Shown here: in pieces, positions 27,001 through 33,929 of the stretch
Numbering within the stretch: position 1 is the first letter of the stretch
How the letters are laid out: each line of letters opens with the position of its first letter
Assembly: GCF_001482305.1 (NCBI RefSeq)
Contig: NZ_LOHP01000017.1
Location: 159,629-223,628 of the forward strand
Direction: 5' to 3'
Length of the DNA: 64,000 bases
From: Leucobacter sp. G161
GTDB lineage: Bacteria > Actinomycetota > Actinomycetes > Actinomycetales > Microbacteriaceae
Notes under the pieces: model-generated
The model's database searches: none
Told to the model about the DNA's origin: nothing
Seen by the model: only the letters and a program-made list of their open reading frames with translations
Made by a program: the position numbers and the translations under genes

Positions 27001-27399
27001 ATCGAGGTGTTCGAACGGTCACGCTGGGCGACCAGGCAGCCGATCGCGGTGGAACTCGAGGTGACGCTGCCGTTCGCCGGACGAACCCTGGTGTGCAAGC
27101 TCGACGCGGTATACCGTCTCGATCCTGATGGGGATGCAGCGGATGAGCCGCGCTACGAGGTGGTCGACTGGAAATCTGGTCGGGCGCCCGTCAACGCGGC
27201 GGAACGCGAGAGCCGATTCTTCCAGCTCGACCTGTACCGGCATGCATACGCCCAGTGGGCAAGGATCGATCCCGCACGCATCGACGTCTCCCTGTTCTAC
27301 GTGTCGGAAGATGTCGAGATCCGTGGGGAAGCGACGCGGAGCCTCGCAGACCTTGAAACGGTGTGGCTTGCGGCAGCAGCGAACCTGGTGGCGGAGTAA
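24052..27399 (+). CDS. adnB: AdnB-like helicase-nuclease subunit
   Basis: The second AdnAB subunit, 1115 residues. Helicase motifs are canonical: Q-motif region LPTDEQRAVIEHP, Walker A GAGSGKT, LTFTRKAAGELRERI, motif II ILLDEVQDTSVGQ, motif III GDPHQSIYGWRGAS, motif V ITAHGSKGLQWDIV, motif VI RLAYVAITRSAGLLLLSG. The nuclease domain near the C-terminus has GNRFHEWVERR, CKLDAVYRL, VVDWKSGRAP and QLDLYRHAYA. The start overlaps the adnA stop (ATGA), so the subunits are made in step. Intact motifs here against the weaker motif II in adnA fit the view, known from mycobacteria, that AdnB is the lead motor. Confidence 0.93.
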   Translation: MSEPVFSAARVAEILAAPGEAPLLPTDEQRAVIEHPLAGSTLVIAGAGSGKTETMANRVVWLVANGLAEPDSVLGLTFTRKAAGELRERIVGSLGTFVARLTDLGERGQLTQIELARAYELQDRLADGLELPDVSTYNSFAAGVLQEFGASAGLAPGAVVIDEATAWRVARETLLASDDPELVTSELRTPSLIRHVIAMDRAVADHLTSFDRVDQIVAEFSGATRLPYNDKEDPEKPSGKVYAKLRDAVKAIAETPLITRLARAYGEEKQRRGLIDFSDQLSLATQALDGAPEALGVLRGRYQAILLDEVQDTSVGQTRLLAKLFGGMPVMAVGDPHQSIYGWRGASAEGLRSFHSDFRGGDDAATLTLSVSWRNPIRVLEAANAVSAELRANAAVEVPELRPRPGAGEGQVDVVYPETVHEERELLAGWMARARAEVAGKNGEPPTAAVIFRKRAAMPAFAAALTEAGVPNRIVGLGGLLSTPEVTDVVSCLRCLWYADAGGDLIRLLAGPRFRIGVADLAGLRDAARWFARRDVRQQPLADEDRAADSVLPDPDREYTLIDALDAISSMRDLDHSALTGVTEAGRERLREAGQLLRDLRQGVGGNTADLIGSVTQALRLDIELEANEARGAGAGALANIEAFTDLAEGFLAIDTRGTLASLLEWVERAIEDDDVAEHVAAPLPGTVQLITAHGSKGLQWDIVAVPRVVTDEFPGSPRSGSGWLRTGELPDELRGDRAARPQLNWRIATTQKEVCERLDDYRAELKDRHAEEERRLAYVAITRSAGLLLLSGSFWGGQTRPRPPSVYLRELQEGFCPDLPEASAHEADPSQVAELTANWPLDPLGHRAAGVFRAAHAVTSAALSADAQPIDETVRLLLAERDAAEASAQGTGDAPAESLPERITASTFHEFVEDPLTAERSRIRPVPQRPYRRTRVGNRFHEWVERRATTPGGTALPLLGLDPEEWDPGRGEFDAEVELQPLIEVFERSRWATRQPIAVELEVTLPFAGRTLVCKLDAVYRLDPDGDAADEPRYEVVDWKSGRAPVNAAERESRFFQLDLYRHAYAQWARIDPARIDVSLFYVSEDVEIRGEATRSLADLETVWLAAAANLVAE

Positions 27400-27408
27400 C
27401 GACCCAGG

Positions 27409-28623
27409 CTAGCTGCGCTGCGAGCGCGGCAACTCATCATCGCTGAGTGGCGCGGTGAGCATCTCGTCATGCGGCTCTGTCGGCTGCTCGTCGTGTGCTG
27501 CCTGCTCCGCTGCCGACTGGCTCTGAGCCGCTTCCGCAGCGTCGGCATCCTCGGCAGTGAGCGGCTCGATGAAGTCGGTGTCGAACCCGAACATGCGATC
27601 CTCATCAAGCGCCTCGAACGCCGCGGTATCTGACAATCGGTCCGTCACCGTTGGGGTTTGCGTGAGCAGGTCCATCGCGGCGGCCTCACCCAACGCGTCG
27701 CGACTCGGCACCGGACCGTCGAGCAAACTCAGCCGGTCCACCAACCGGTCGAGCATGGCGACCGCGTCATCGATCACCTCAGCGTCGTGGGTATCGACAC
27801 CGTGGAGCAGCCACTTCGCGATCTCAAGCTCGTGGTAGAACGACGCGCGGCTCCGCATCGTGGCCGACTCGCCCACGCCGGAACGCTTCGCGTACCGGCC
27901 CATGACCGCGTCAAACACGTCGTCGCCTGCCTCGAACAGCCACGAGACATCGCTCGCCGGGTCCCCGACGGACAGCCCAGACCAATCGAGCACTCCGACG
28001 ATGCGGTCGTCGTCGATGAGTAACGCATCCGCGTTGAAGGAGCCGTGCACCATCCGCGGCTCGAAATCCCACAGCTCGGCAGCCTCCAATGCCTCGGTCC
28101 ACCGTGCGTGCACGGTTTCCGGGAGATAGCGGGTGGCCTGCGCGCGGTCGACGATGCGTGTCACGAGGAGACGCTGATCGCGGGCACTCCGCTCGACGAG
28201 GCCGCCCTGCTGCGCGACGCTCCGCGGGAGCGAATGAATCGCGGCGAGGCTCTCAGCGATCGAATCAATGAGGATGGCATCGGCGCTGAGATCGCTGACG
28301 TCGAAGCGTGAGCCCTGCAGATAGGTCGTCGCGACGGCGCGAGTGGCGCCGGCACGGGTCATGCCAAGCGACCGCGGTACGGCGAACGGCAGCTCGGCGC
28401 GTGCGCCGTCAGTGAGGGCAGCGAGCCCGAGCGTCGAGGCTGACTGCGTCGTTTCCGCCTGCTGCGTGCGCGGCACGCTCACGATGATCTCATCGTCGGG
28501 CGTCGTAAGAATCGCCGCCGCAAACGCATCACCCGAGGTGTGGTGCGGCCGCACCGCGACCGCTACGAGACCGGGCACCGCGGACGTCGCGAGCGCAGCA
28601 AGAGTGAGGGTGAGGGTGGCCAT
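27409..28623 (-). CDS. Aminoglycoside-phosphotransferase-fold protein with degenerate catalytic loop
   Basis: A protein of 404 residues with an APH-like kinase fold at residues ~25-300: the N-lobe ends near VATTYLQG, the catalytic loop is MVHGSFNADALLI, and the metal motif is VLDWSGLSVGDPASDVSWLF. In active members the loop reads HGDxxxxN; here Ser replaces the catalytic Asp and Ala replaces the Asn, so phosphotransfer is doubtful. The last ~100 residues are acidic and disordered. ATG at 28623 lies 7 nt after TACGCT (leaderless). It converges on adnB with a 9-bp gap and is divergent from nudC. It could be a pseudokinase or sensor; not an obvious resistance gene. Confidence 0.85.
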   Translation of the reverse strand: MATLTLTLAALATSAVPGLVAVAVRPHHTSGDAFAAAILTTPDDEIIVSVPRTQQAETTQSASTLGLAALTDGARAELPFAVPRSLGMTRAGATRAVATTYLQGSRFDVSDLSADAILIDSIAESLAAIHSLPRSVAQQGGLVERSARDQRLLVTRIVDRAQATRYLPETVHARWTEALEAAELWDFEPRMVHGSFNADALLIDDDRIVGVLDWSGLSVGDPASDVSWLFEAGDDVFDAVMGRYAKRSGVGESATMRSRASFYHELEIAKWLLHGVDTHDAEVIDDAVAMLDRLVDRLSLLDGPVPSRDALGEAAAMDLLTQTPTVTDRLSDTAAFEALDEDRMFGFDTDFIEPLTAEDADAAEAAQSQSAAEQAAHDEQPTEPHDEMLTAPLSDDELPRSQRS

Positions 28624-28735
28624 GACAATCAGCGTATGCACCCGACAGGCAACTCGCAGCGCGCCACGCGCACCGCACGGCAGTCTCTGAGGATTCCTGC
28701 GCTGAGCCGAGCCGGAAGTCTGAGAAGATCGATGT

Positions 28736-29623
28736 ATGAGTGTGGAACAAGTGCCGCTAGCCGGAGGTCTGATCGATCGGGACGCAGCCACCCGCGGCTC
28801 AGCGGAGGCCCTCGAACGAGCCTGGTCGGCGGCGGACGCCCTCGTGCTCCGTGTGCACGGCCCGAGCATCCCGGTGCACGACGTCGATCGCACGCTTGCG
28901 CTGGTATCCACCCGCCGCGTGTCGGCCCCGCCGAACGAGCGCATCTACCTCGGGCTGCGCGACGGAGCCCCCGTCTTTGCGGTCGCTACGGAAGAAACCA
29001 CCGACGAGTCGGGCGTGACCTGGAAGCACATGTTCGTCGCCGCTATGAGGCTCGACCACGCTGAGCGGGAGCTCGTCACGATGGCGCTCGCGGTGATCCG
29101 CTGGCATGAGTCGGCCCAGTTCTCGCCGCGCGACGGTGAGGCCACCGAGGTCGCAGACGGTGGCTGGTCACGGCGAACTGCCTCGGGCGGCGAGTTGTTT
29201 CCGCGGACCGACCCCGCAGTGATCGTGCTCATCACGCACGAGGACCGCGTGCTGCTCGGGTCAAACGTGCTGTGGGAGACGGGGCGCTTTTCGCTGCTCG
29301 CCGGATTCGTCGAAGCGGGGGAGACACTCGAGGGCGCTGTCGAACGCGAGGTCTTCGAGGAAGCTGGCGTGCGCGTCGACAATATTCGCTACGTTGCATC
29401 GCAGCCCTGGCCGTTCCCGCGTTCGCTCATGCTCGGGTTCCATGCGAACCTTGCCGCAGGGCAGGACCCTGAGGGGCTCGCCGCGGACCCCACCGAGATC
29501 TCCGAGCTGCGCTGGTTCACGCGAGACGAGATCCGCAACCCGCAGTCCGGCCTCCTGCTCCCCGGAGCACTCTCTATCGCGGGCTGGCTGCTTGACACCT
29601 GGGCGCAGGACACCCCGCGGTGA
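28736..29623 (+). CDS. nudC: NAD(+) diphosphatase/NAD-cap hydrolase, NudC-like
   Basis: A Nudix hydrolase of 295 residues that would split NAD(H) into NMN(H) and AMP, or remove NAD caps from RNA. The Nudix box is GFVEAGETLEGAVEREVFEEAGV, followed by the NudC-specific SQPWPFPRSLMLGF. The middle zinc ribbon is recognisable by alignment (FSPRDGEATEVADGGWSRR, then TASGGELFPR), but all four cysteines are replaced by Ser, Asp, Thr and Gly. ATG at 28736 lies 6 nt after GAAGAT, again a leaderless layout. Its GTGA overlap with the next gene couples it to uvrD2. Confidence 0.9.
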   Translation: MSVEQVPLAGGLIDRDAATRGSAEALERAWSAADALVLRVHGPSIPVHDVDRTLALVSTRRVSAPPNERIYLGLRDGAPVFAVATEETTDESGVTWKHMFVAAMRLDHAERELVTMALAVIRWHESAQFSPRDGEATEVADGGWSRRTASGGELFPRTDPAVIVLITHEDRVLLGSNVLWETGRFSLLAGFVEAGETLEGAVEREVFEEAGVRVDNIRYVASQPWPFPRSLMLGFHANLAAGQDPEGLAADPTEISELRWFTRDEIRNPQSGLLLPGALSIAGWLLDTWAQDTPR

Positions 29624-31299
29624 CCGGCGACGCAGGGGAGATTCTCGCGGCGCTCGACCCAGACCAGCGCGACATCGCCCTCGCGCTTCGCGGGCCCGTG
29701 TCCGTGCTCGCCGGCGCGGGCACCGGCAAAACGCGCGCGATTACGCACCGCATCGCCTACGGCGTGCGCACCGGCGTCTACGATCCGCAGCGCGTGCTCG
29801 CGGTGACCTTCACGAGGAAAGCCGCGGGCGAGCTCCAGGGGCGGCTCCGCGAGCTCGGAGCCGATGGGGTGCGCGCGCGTACCTTCCATGGCGCCGCCCT
29901 CGCACAGCTCAGTCACTTTTGGCCGCAGTTTGTCGGCGGAGATGCCCCACAGTTGCTTCCGGGAAAGGTCGCGGCGATCTCGCAGACCGTCGAGGCGATG
30001 GGGATGCGGCTCGGCGGAGAGACGCTCCGAGACATTGCGGCGGAGATCGAGTGGCGCAAGGTCTCCATGCTGAGCATCGACAGCTACGCGCAGCAGCTCG
30101 ACCAGCGACCGGCGCTCGCGGGCGTGGAGCCCGAGAAGCTCATTGCCATTCATCAGGGCTACACCAAGCTCCTCGAGGACCGCAGGCAGATCGACTTCGA
30201 GGACGTCCTCGTGCTGCTCTCCGGCATGCTCGAGGTCGAACCACGCGCCTCGCTGCAGGTGCGCGAGCAATACCGCTTTTTCACCGTCGACGAGTTCCAA
30301 GACGTCTCGCCGCTGCAGCGGCACCTCCTGAAACTCTGGCTCGGTGCGCGCGATGACCTGTGCGTTGTTGGTGACGCGAGCCAGACTATTTACTCGTTCG
30401 CTGGCGCATCAAGCTCCTTCTTGCTGCGCTTCGGAGCCGAGTATCCCAACGCCCGAGAGTTCAGGCTCGAACGGAACTACCGCTCGACGCCGCAAATCGT
30501 CGTCGGGGCCAACCGACTCATGCGAGATAAGCCGGGCGCACTGCAACTGAGCCCAATGCGTGAAGCAAGTGCCGCAGTCCCGCAGTTCGAATGGTTCCAA
30601 ACCGAGCAGGACGAAGCCCGTGCCGTTGCTCAGGCCATCACGCAGGCCCGCAAACGCGGTGTGCCGGCGTCAGACATCGCCATCCTGTATCGCACCAACG
30701 CGCAGTCGGCGCGAATCGAGGAGGCGCTCGCCGCCGAGGGCATTCCGGCGCGGGTGCACGCAGCGCAACGTTTCTACGACCGCGCAGACGTCCGCCGGGC
30801 TATTCTGCTCATTCGTGGGCAGGCAAAGGCCGGAGACGATCGGCCGCTGTTCCAGATCGTGAGCGACATGCTCCGGGAAGTTGGATGGTCGGCGAAGCCA
30901 CCCGAGGGGCCGGCCGAGCGCGAGCGCTGGGAGGCGTTGAACTCCATTCTTTCGCTCGCTGACGAGATGCCGGCGGGAACGACAATCGTGCATTTCTCCG
31001 AGGAGCTGCTTGCCCGACAGCGAGCGCAGCACGAGCCCAAGATGGAGGCGGTCACCCTGAGCGCCGTCCACGCCGCAAAGGGCCTGGAGTGGCCGCTTGT
31101 GCACGTGGTCGGGTTGAGCGAGGGGATCTTCCCGATTTCGCATGCCCAGTCCGAAAGTGATCTCGAAGAAGAGCGCCGGCTCGCCTACGTGGCCTTCACC
31201 CGTGCCCGCGACGTGCTGTTGCTGTCTGGGTTTGCGAGTGCAGCGCGGACGGCTCGGCAACCGTCGCGGTTCGTGGCGGAGGCCGGGATCCATCGCTGA
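29620..31299 (+). CDS. uvrD2: UvrD2-like superfamily 1 DNA helicase lacking the HRDC domain
   Basis: A 3'-5' helicase of 559 residues. Motifs: Walker A AGAGTGKT, VTFTRKAAGELQGRL, ARTFHGAALAQL, motif II FTVDEFQDVSPLQ, motif III GDASQTIYSFAGA, motif IV LERNYRSTPQIV, motif V SAVHAAKGLEWPLV, motif VI RRLAYVAFTRARDVLLLSG. Mycobacterial UvrD2 (about 700 residues) continues into an HRDC domain after a Cys-rich linker; this one stops soon after motif VI. The start GTG overlaps the nudC stop. Its last 104 bp overlap the 3' end of the convergent ThiF-like gene. Confidence 0.9.
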   Translation: MTGDAGEILAALDPDQRDIALALRGPVSVLAGAGTGKTRAITHRIAYGVRTGVYDPQRVLAVTFTRKAAGELQGRLRELGADGVRARTFHGAALAQLSHFWPQFVGGDAPQLLPGKVAAISQTVEAMGMRLGGETLRDIAAEIEWRKVSMLSIDSYAQQLDQRPALAGVEPEKLIAIHQGYTKLLEDRRQIDFEDVLVLLSGMLEVEPRASLQVREQYRFFTVDEFQDVSPLQRHLLKLWLGARDDLCVVGDASQTIYSFAGASSSFLLRFGAEYPNAREFRLERNYRSTPQIVVGANRLMRDKPGALQLSPMREASAAVPQFEWFQTEQDEARAVAQAITQARKRGVPASDIAILYRTNAQSARIEEALAAEGIPARVHAAQRFYDRADVRRAILLIRGQAKAGDDRPLFQIVSDMLREVGWSAKPPEGPAERERWEALNSILSLADEMPAGTTIVHFSEELLARQRAQHEPKMEAVTLSAVHAAKGLEWPLVHVVGLSEGIFPISHAQSESDLEEERRLAYVAFTRARDVLLLSGFASAARTARQPSRFVAEAGIHR

Positions 31300-32260
31300 G
31301 CGCGCAGCCGCAGGCGGGGTGGGTGCGAATGTGCGCAACGCTCGGGATCGCGTCGAGTCGGCCGTGCGTCACTGAAATTGAGAGCTGGTGGTCGTGCACC
31401 CACGCCTCGTCTCGCCGCCAGGCTTGCACAAAGTACGCGGCAGCGGCGCCGACGAGCAGGCCTACCTCCGGAGTTTCCGTGCTCGGGATGGCGCCGTAGA
31501 GCTGGGCCGCAATTCCCGGGAGCGCCGGGTCGGTATCGGTGAGGTGCAGCGTTTCGCAGCCGTGACAGGGAGCCCCGTCTGCGGCGACGAGCGGCCCGAC
31601 CTTCGCGGTGGCGTCGGTGAAGCGAATGAGCAGGTGCGGTACGCCGACACCGAGCCATCGGCTGGTGCGTCCGAGTGGCTCGAGGTACCGAAGTACTTCG
31701 ATGGCGAGATCCGGTGGGCCGGCAGCTCGTTCGAACGTGCACACGCGGCTGGCGGCGAGAGCGTTGCGCAGCCCGGGCACCTCTCTGCCGTCATCGGACA
31801 CGCGGGTGCGTACGCTCGGTTGCGGTACGACAATGCCATCAGTGGCAGTCAGTGCATCGGCGCTGCTCTGTGCGAGCGAGCGTGCGGTTGTGCGCGCAGC
31901 ACGTTCGAGCTGCGGGGACGCGGGTCCAAGCGGGGCGCGTCTGAGCTGCGACGGGGGAGTCGCCGCCGGAGCAGATGGCGTCGCAGCGTGGGGCGGGTCG
32001 TCCTGCGCACTCCCGGTGCGTTCGCTGACGAGGGCCGGTTGCAGTGCAGCAACCGCCGCTTCCGTGAGAGGATTCGCTCCAGTCTCGAGCTCGACGGCGG
32101 AGGCGCCGCGTATGAGTTTGGCGATCACGGATTGCACCGCGGCCGACGCCGCGTCAACGCGGGCGATGGTTCGTTCGAAGCCCACTCGGATCGTTGTCGT
32201 GTTTTCCCACACGATCGGGTAATCGGGGTCGATCTGGAGTGTTACGGGAGAGCTGCTCAT
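31196..32260 (-). CDS. ThiF/TOMM-cyclodehydratase-like protein
   Basis: A protein of 354 residues resembling the actinobacterial leader-binding/cyclodehydratase-like ThiF proteins. The recognisable part is C-terminal: VGPLVAADGAPCHGCETLHLTDTDPALPGIAAQLYG, then THPACGC. The CxxC and CxC pairs should bind zinc. The centre (residues 80-125) is Pro/Ala-rich and carries no clear nucleotide-binding GxGxxG. No YcaO or precursor peptide gene is nearby. Homologues end near the CxC pair; here the frame runs on about 35 residues antisense to uvrD2. ATG at 32260 lies 7 nt after CAGACT (leaderless). Function unknown; a family member kept next to a DUF2342 gene is also my memory of mycobacteria. Confidence 0.68.
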   Translation of the reverse strand: MSSSPVTLQIDPDYPIVWENTTTIRVGFERTIARVDAASAAVQSVIAKLIRGASAVELETGANPLTEAAVAALQPALVSERTGSAQDDPPHAATPSAPAATPPSQLRRAPLGPASPQLERAARTTARSLAQSSADALTATDGIVVPQPSVRTRVSDDGREVPGLRNALAASRVCTFERAAGPPDLAIEVLRYLEPLGRTSRWLGVGVPHLLIRFTDATAKVGPLVAADGAPCHGCETLHLTDTDPALPGIAAQLYGAIPSTETPEVGLLVGAAAAYFVQAWRRDEAWVHDHQLSISVTHGRLDAIPSVAHIRTHPACGCALSDGSRPPPRTATVAEPSALHSQTQTATARRGHG

Positions 32261-32360
32261 GCCAAGCAGTCTGCGGGTCCTCGAGTCGCGTCACCCTGTT
32301 TTCCACAGTCCGCGAGGATCGTTGCGTCGGGCGCTCCCGCTGTGGGGAACGCCCGGACGG

Positions 32361-33773
32361 TTACGCCTGCGGTGGGGTGTCGGGTTCGCCCGGCTCAGGG
32401 GAGCCATCGGCGTCCCGCGATGGCAACTCATTGCTCAAGAGCTTCTTGAGCTCGTCATCGAAGGGGTCAGACGGAATGTCACCGTTGCCCAGCAGGCCGA
32501 TCCGGCTGAGGAGCATGTCCGGTGCGTCCAGCTCTTCGGCGGTCGGCATGATGTCGGGGTGCGACCACAGGTTGTCGCGGGCGGTCTGGCCGCCACGATC
32601 CGCCACGGCACGCCACATTGCTGCGGCCTCGCGCAACCGGCGGGGGCGCAGCTCGAGCCCAGCAAGCGCGGCAAACGCGCGTTCCGCGGGGCCGCCAGTC
32701 GCGCGGCGTCTCCTGACCATCTCGGCGATGCCGCCGGCGCCGGGGAGGCGACGCGTCGCATCCTCCGTCACGATGTCAACCCAGCCCTCAATCAGGGCGA
32801 GCATGGTCTCGAGGCGCTCGTGTGCAGCTTCCTGCGCAGGCGTCTTCGGCGGGAAGAGCGCTCCGCTGGCGAGGATCTCCTGAATCTGATCCGGCTGCGA
32901 GGGGTCGAGGTCGCGCGATAGCTCCTCGATGCGGTCGGTGTCGATGTGGATCCCGCGAGCGTAGTCAGTGATCGCCGTCAGTAGGTGAGAACGCAGCCAC
33001 TTCGTGTGCCTGAAGAGCCGTGCGTGTGCGAGCTCGCGGACGGCAAGGTACAGCGTGACCGCCTCGAGATCCTGGTCGAGCCCCTCAGCGAACTTCGCGA
33101 TGCCGCTCGGCAAAAGCGCACCGCCCTCGTACCCGGGGCCTGCGAAGAGCGGGATTCCGACGTCGCCGGCGGAGACCACCTCGCCCGAGAGTTGGCCGAC
33201 GATGGAACCGAGCTGAACGGCGAAGAGCGCGCCACCCACGCTGCGAAGCATCGGGGTTGCCTGCTGGAGCGCTGCGGCCATCTCTTCGGGCATCTGGCTA
33301 TTCATGGTGTTCATGAGTGCCTGCGAGACTGACTCGGCGACGGGCTCGGCGAGCGCGATCCACGTATCGATGGAACGTTGGACCCACTCGATCCGGTTGA
33401 CGGTGCGCGGTGCGTCGGGGGTAGGGCCGAGCTCGGTCGCCTCGTCGAGCCACAGCGATGCCACGGGGAATGCGCGGTCGGCAGGTGCCGCGTTGACGGC
33501 GTTCTCGCCGCCTGCTGCGTCGAGCGCAGTGCGCCGCGCGACCGACCAGTCGATCTTGTCGCTCGGGTTCGACATCGCTCCGCGCAGTGTTGAAAACAGC
33601 GCGTTGAGCACGGCAGGGTCGCCTGAGATGCCCGCGGCCTTAGCGAGCACGCTGGGATCGAGCTCCGCGTCCTGTTGACCGCTGAGCATATTCTGCAGCA
33701 TGCGCTGCAACTCCTCGAAGTTGGGGCCCGACGAATCGTTCGGACCCCCTGGCTGTGTTTCGTCGCTGCTCAC
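32361..33773 (-). CDS. DUF2342-family zinc-dependent metallopeptidase homologue
   Basis: A protein of 470 residues, homologous to Rv3195-type proteins classed as zincin-like (coenzyme F420-associated or putative hydrolase families). The metal region reads TLYLAVRELAHARLFRHTKWLRSHL, with AHARL in place of a strict HExxH; this variant is usual for the family. Other signatures are SVGGALFAVQLGSIVGQLSGEVVSAGDVGIPL and IEGWVDIVTEDATRRLPG. N- and C-termini are disordered. GTG at 33773 has a GGAGAA site. It is divergent from the UPF0182 gene and upstream of the ThiF-like gene on the same strand. Proteolytic activity is not demonstrated by the sequence. Confidence 0.85.
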   Translation of the reverse strand: MSSDETQPGGPNDSSGPNFEELQRMLQNMLSGQQDAELDPSVLAKAAGISGDPAVLNALFSTLRGAMSNPSDKIDWSVARRTALDAAGGENAVNAAPADRAFPVASLWLDEATELGPTPDAPRTVNRIEWVQRSIDTWIALAEPVAESVSQALMNTMNSQMPEEMAAALQQATPMLRSVGGALFAVQLGSIVGQLSGEVVSAGDVGIPLFAGPGYEGGALLPSGIAKFAEGLDQDLEAVTLYLAVRELAHARLFRHTKWLRSHLLTAITDYARGIHIDTDRIEELSRDLDPSQPDQIQEILASGALFPPKTPAQEAAHERLETMLALIEGWVDIVTEDATRRLPGAGGIAEMVRRRRATGGPAERAFAALAGLELRPRRLREAAAMWRAVADRGGQTARDNLWSHPDIMPTAEELDAPDMLLSRIGLLGNGDIPSDPFDDELKKLLSNELPSRDADGSPEPGEPDTPPQA

Positions 33774-33929
33774 GGCGTTCTCCTCATGCCTATGTACGTG
33801 TACAACGCTACGGCAACCGAGGTGGGATGGCGCCGAGAGTGTGGCGATTGCATTGCGCCCACTGCGAACAGCTCTGTCGGGCCGCGATCTCCCACAAGAT
33901 CCCCAGCAGCGAAACGCTACGATCGTAGG

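Noticed and set aside
27409..28623. An aminoglycoside resistance gene
   Set aside because: The fold matches but the catalytic Asp is replaced and the gene sits in a conserved housekeeping block.
31196..32260. A complete thiazole/oxazole peptide biosynthetic cluster
   Set aside because: No YcaO, dehydrogenase or Cys/Ser/Thr-rich precursor was found nearby.
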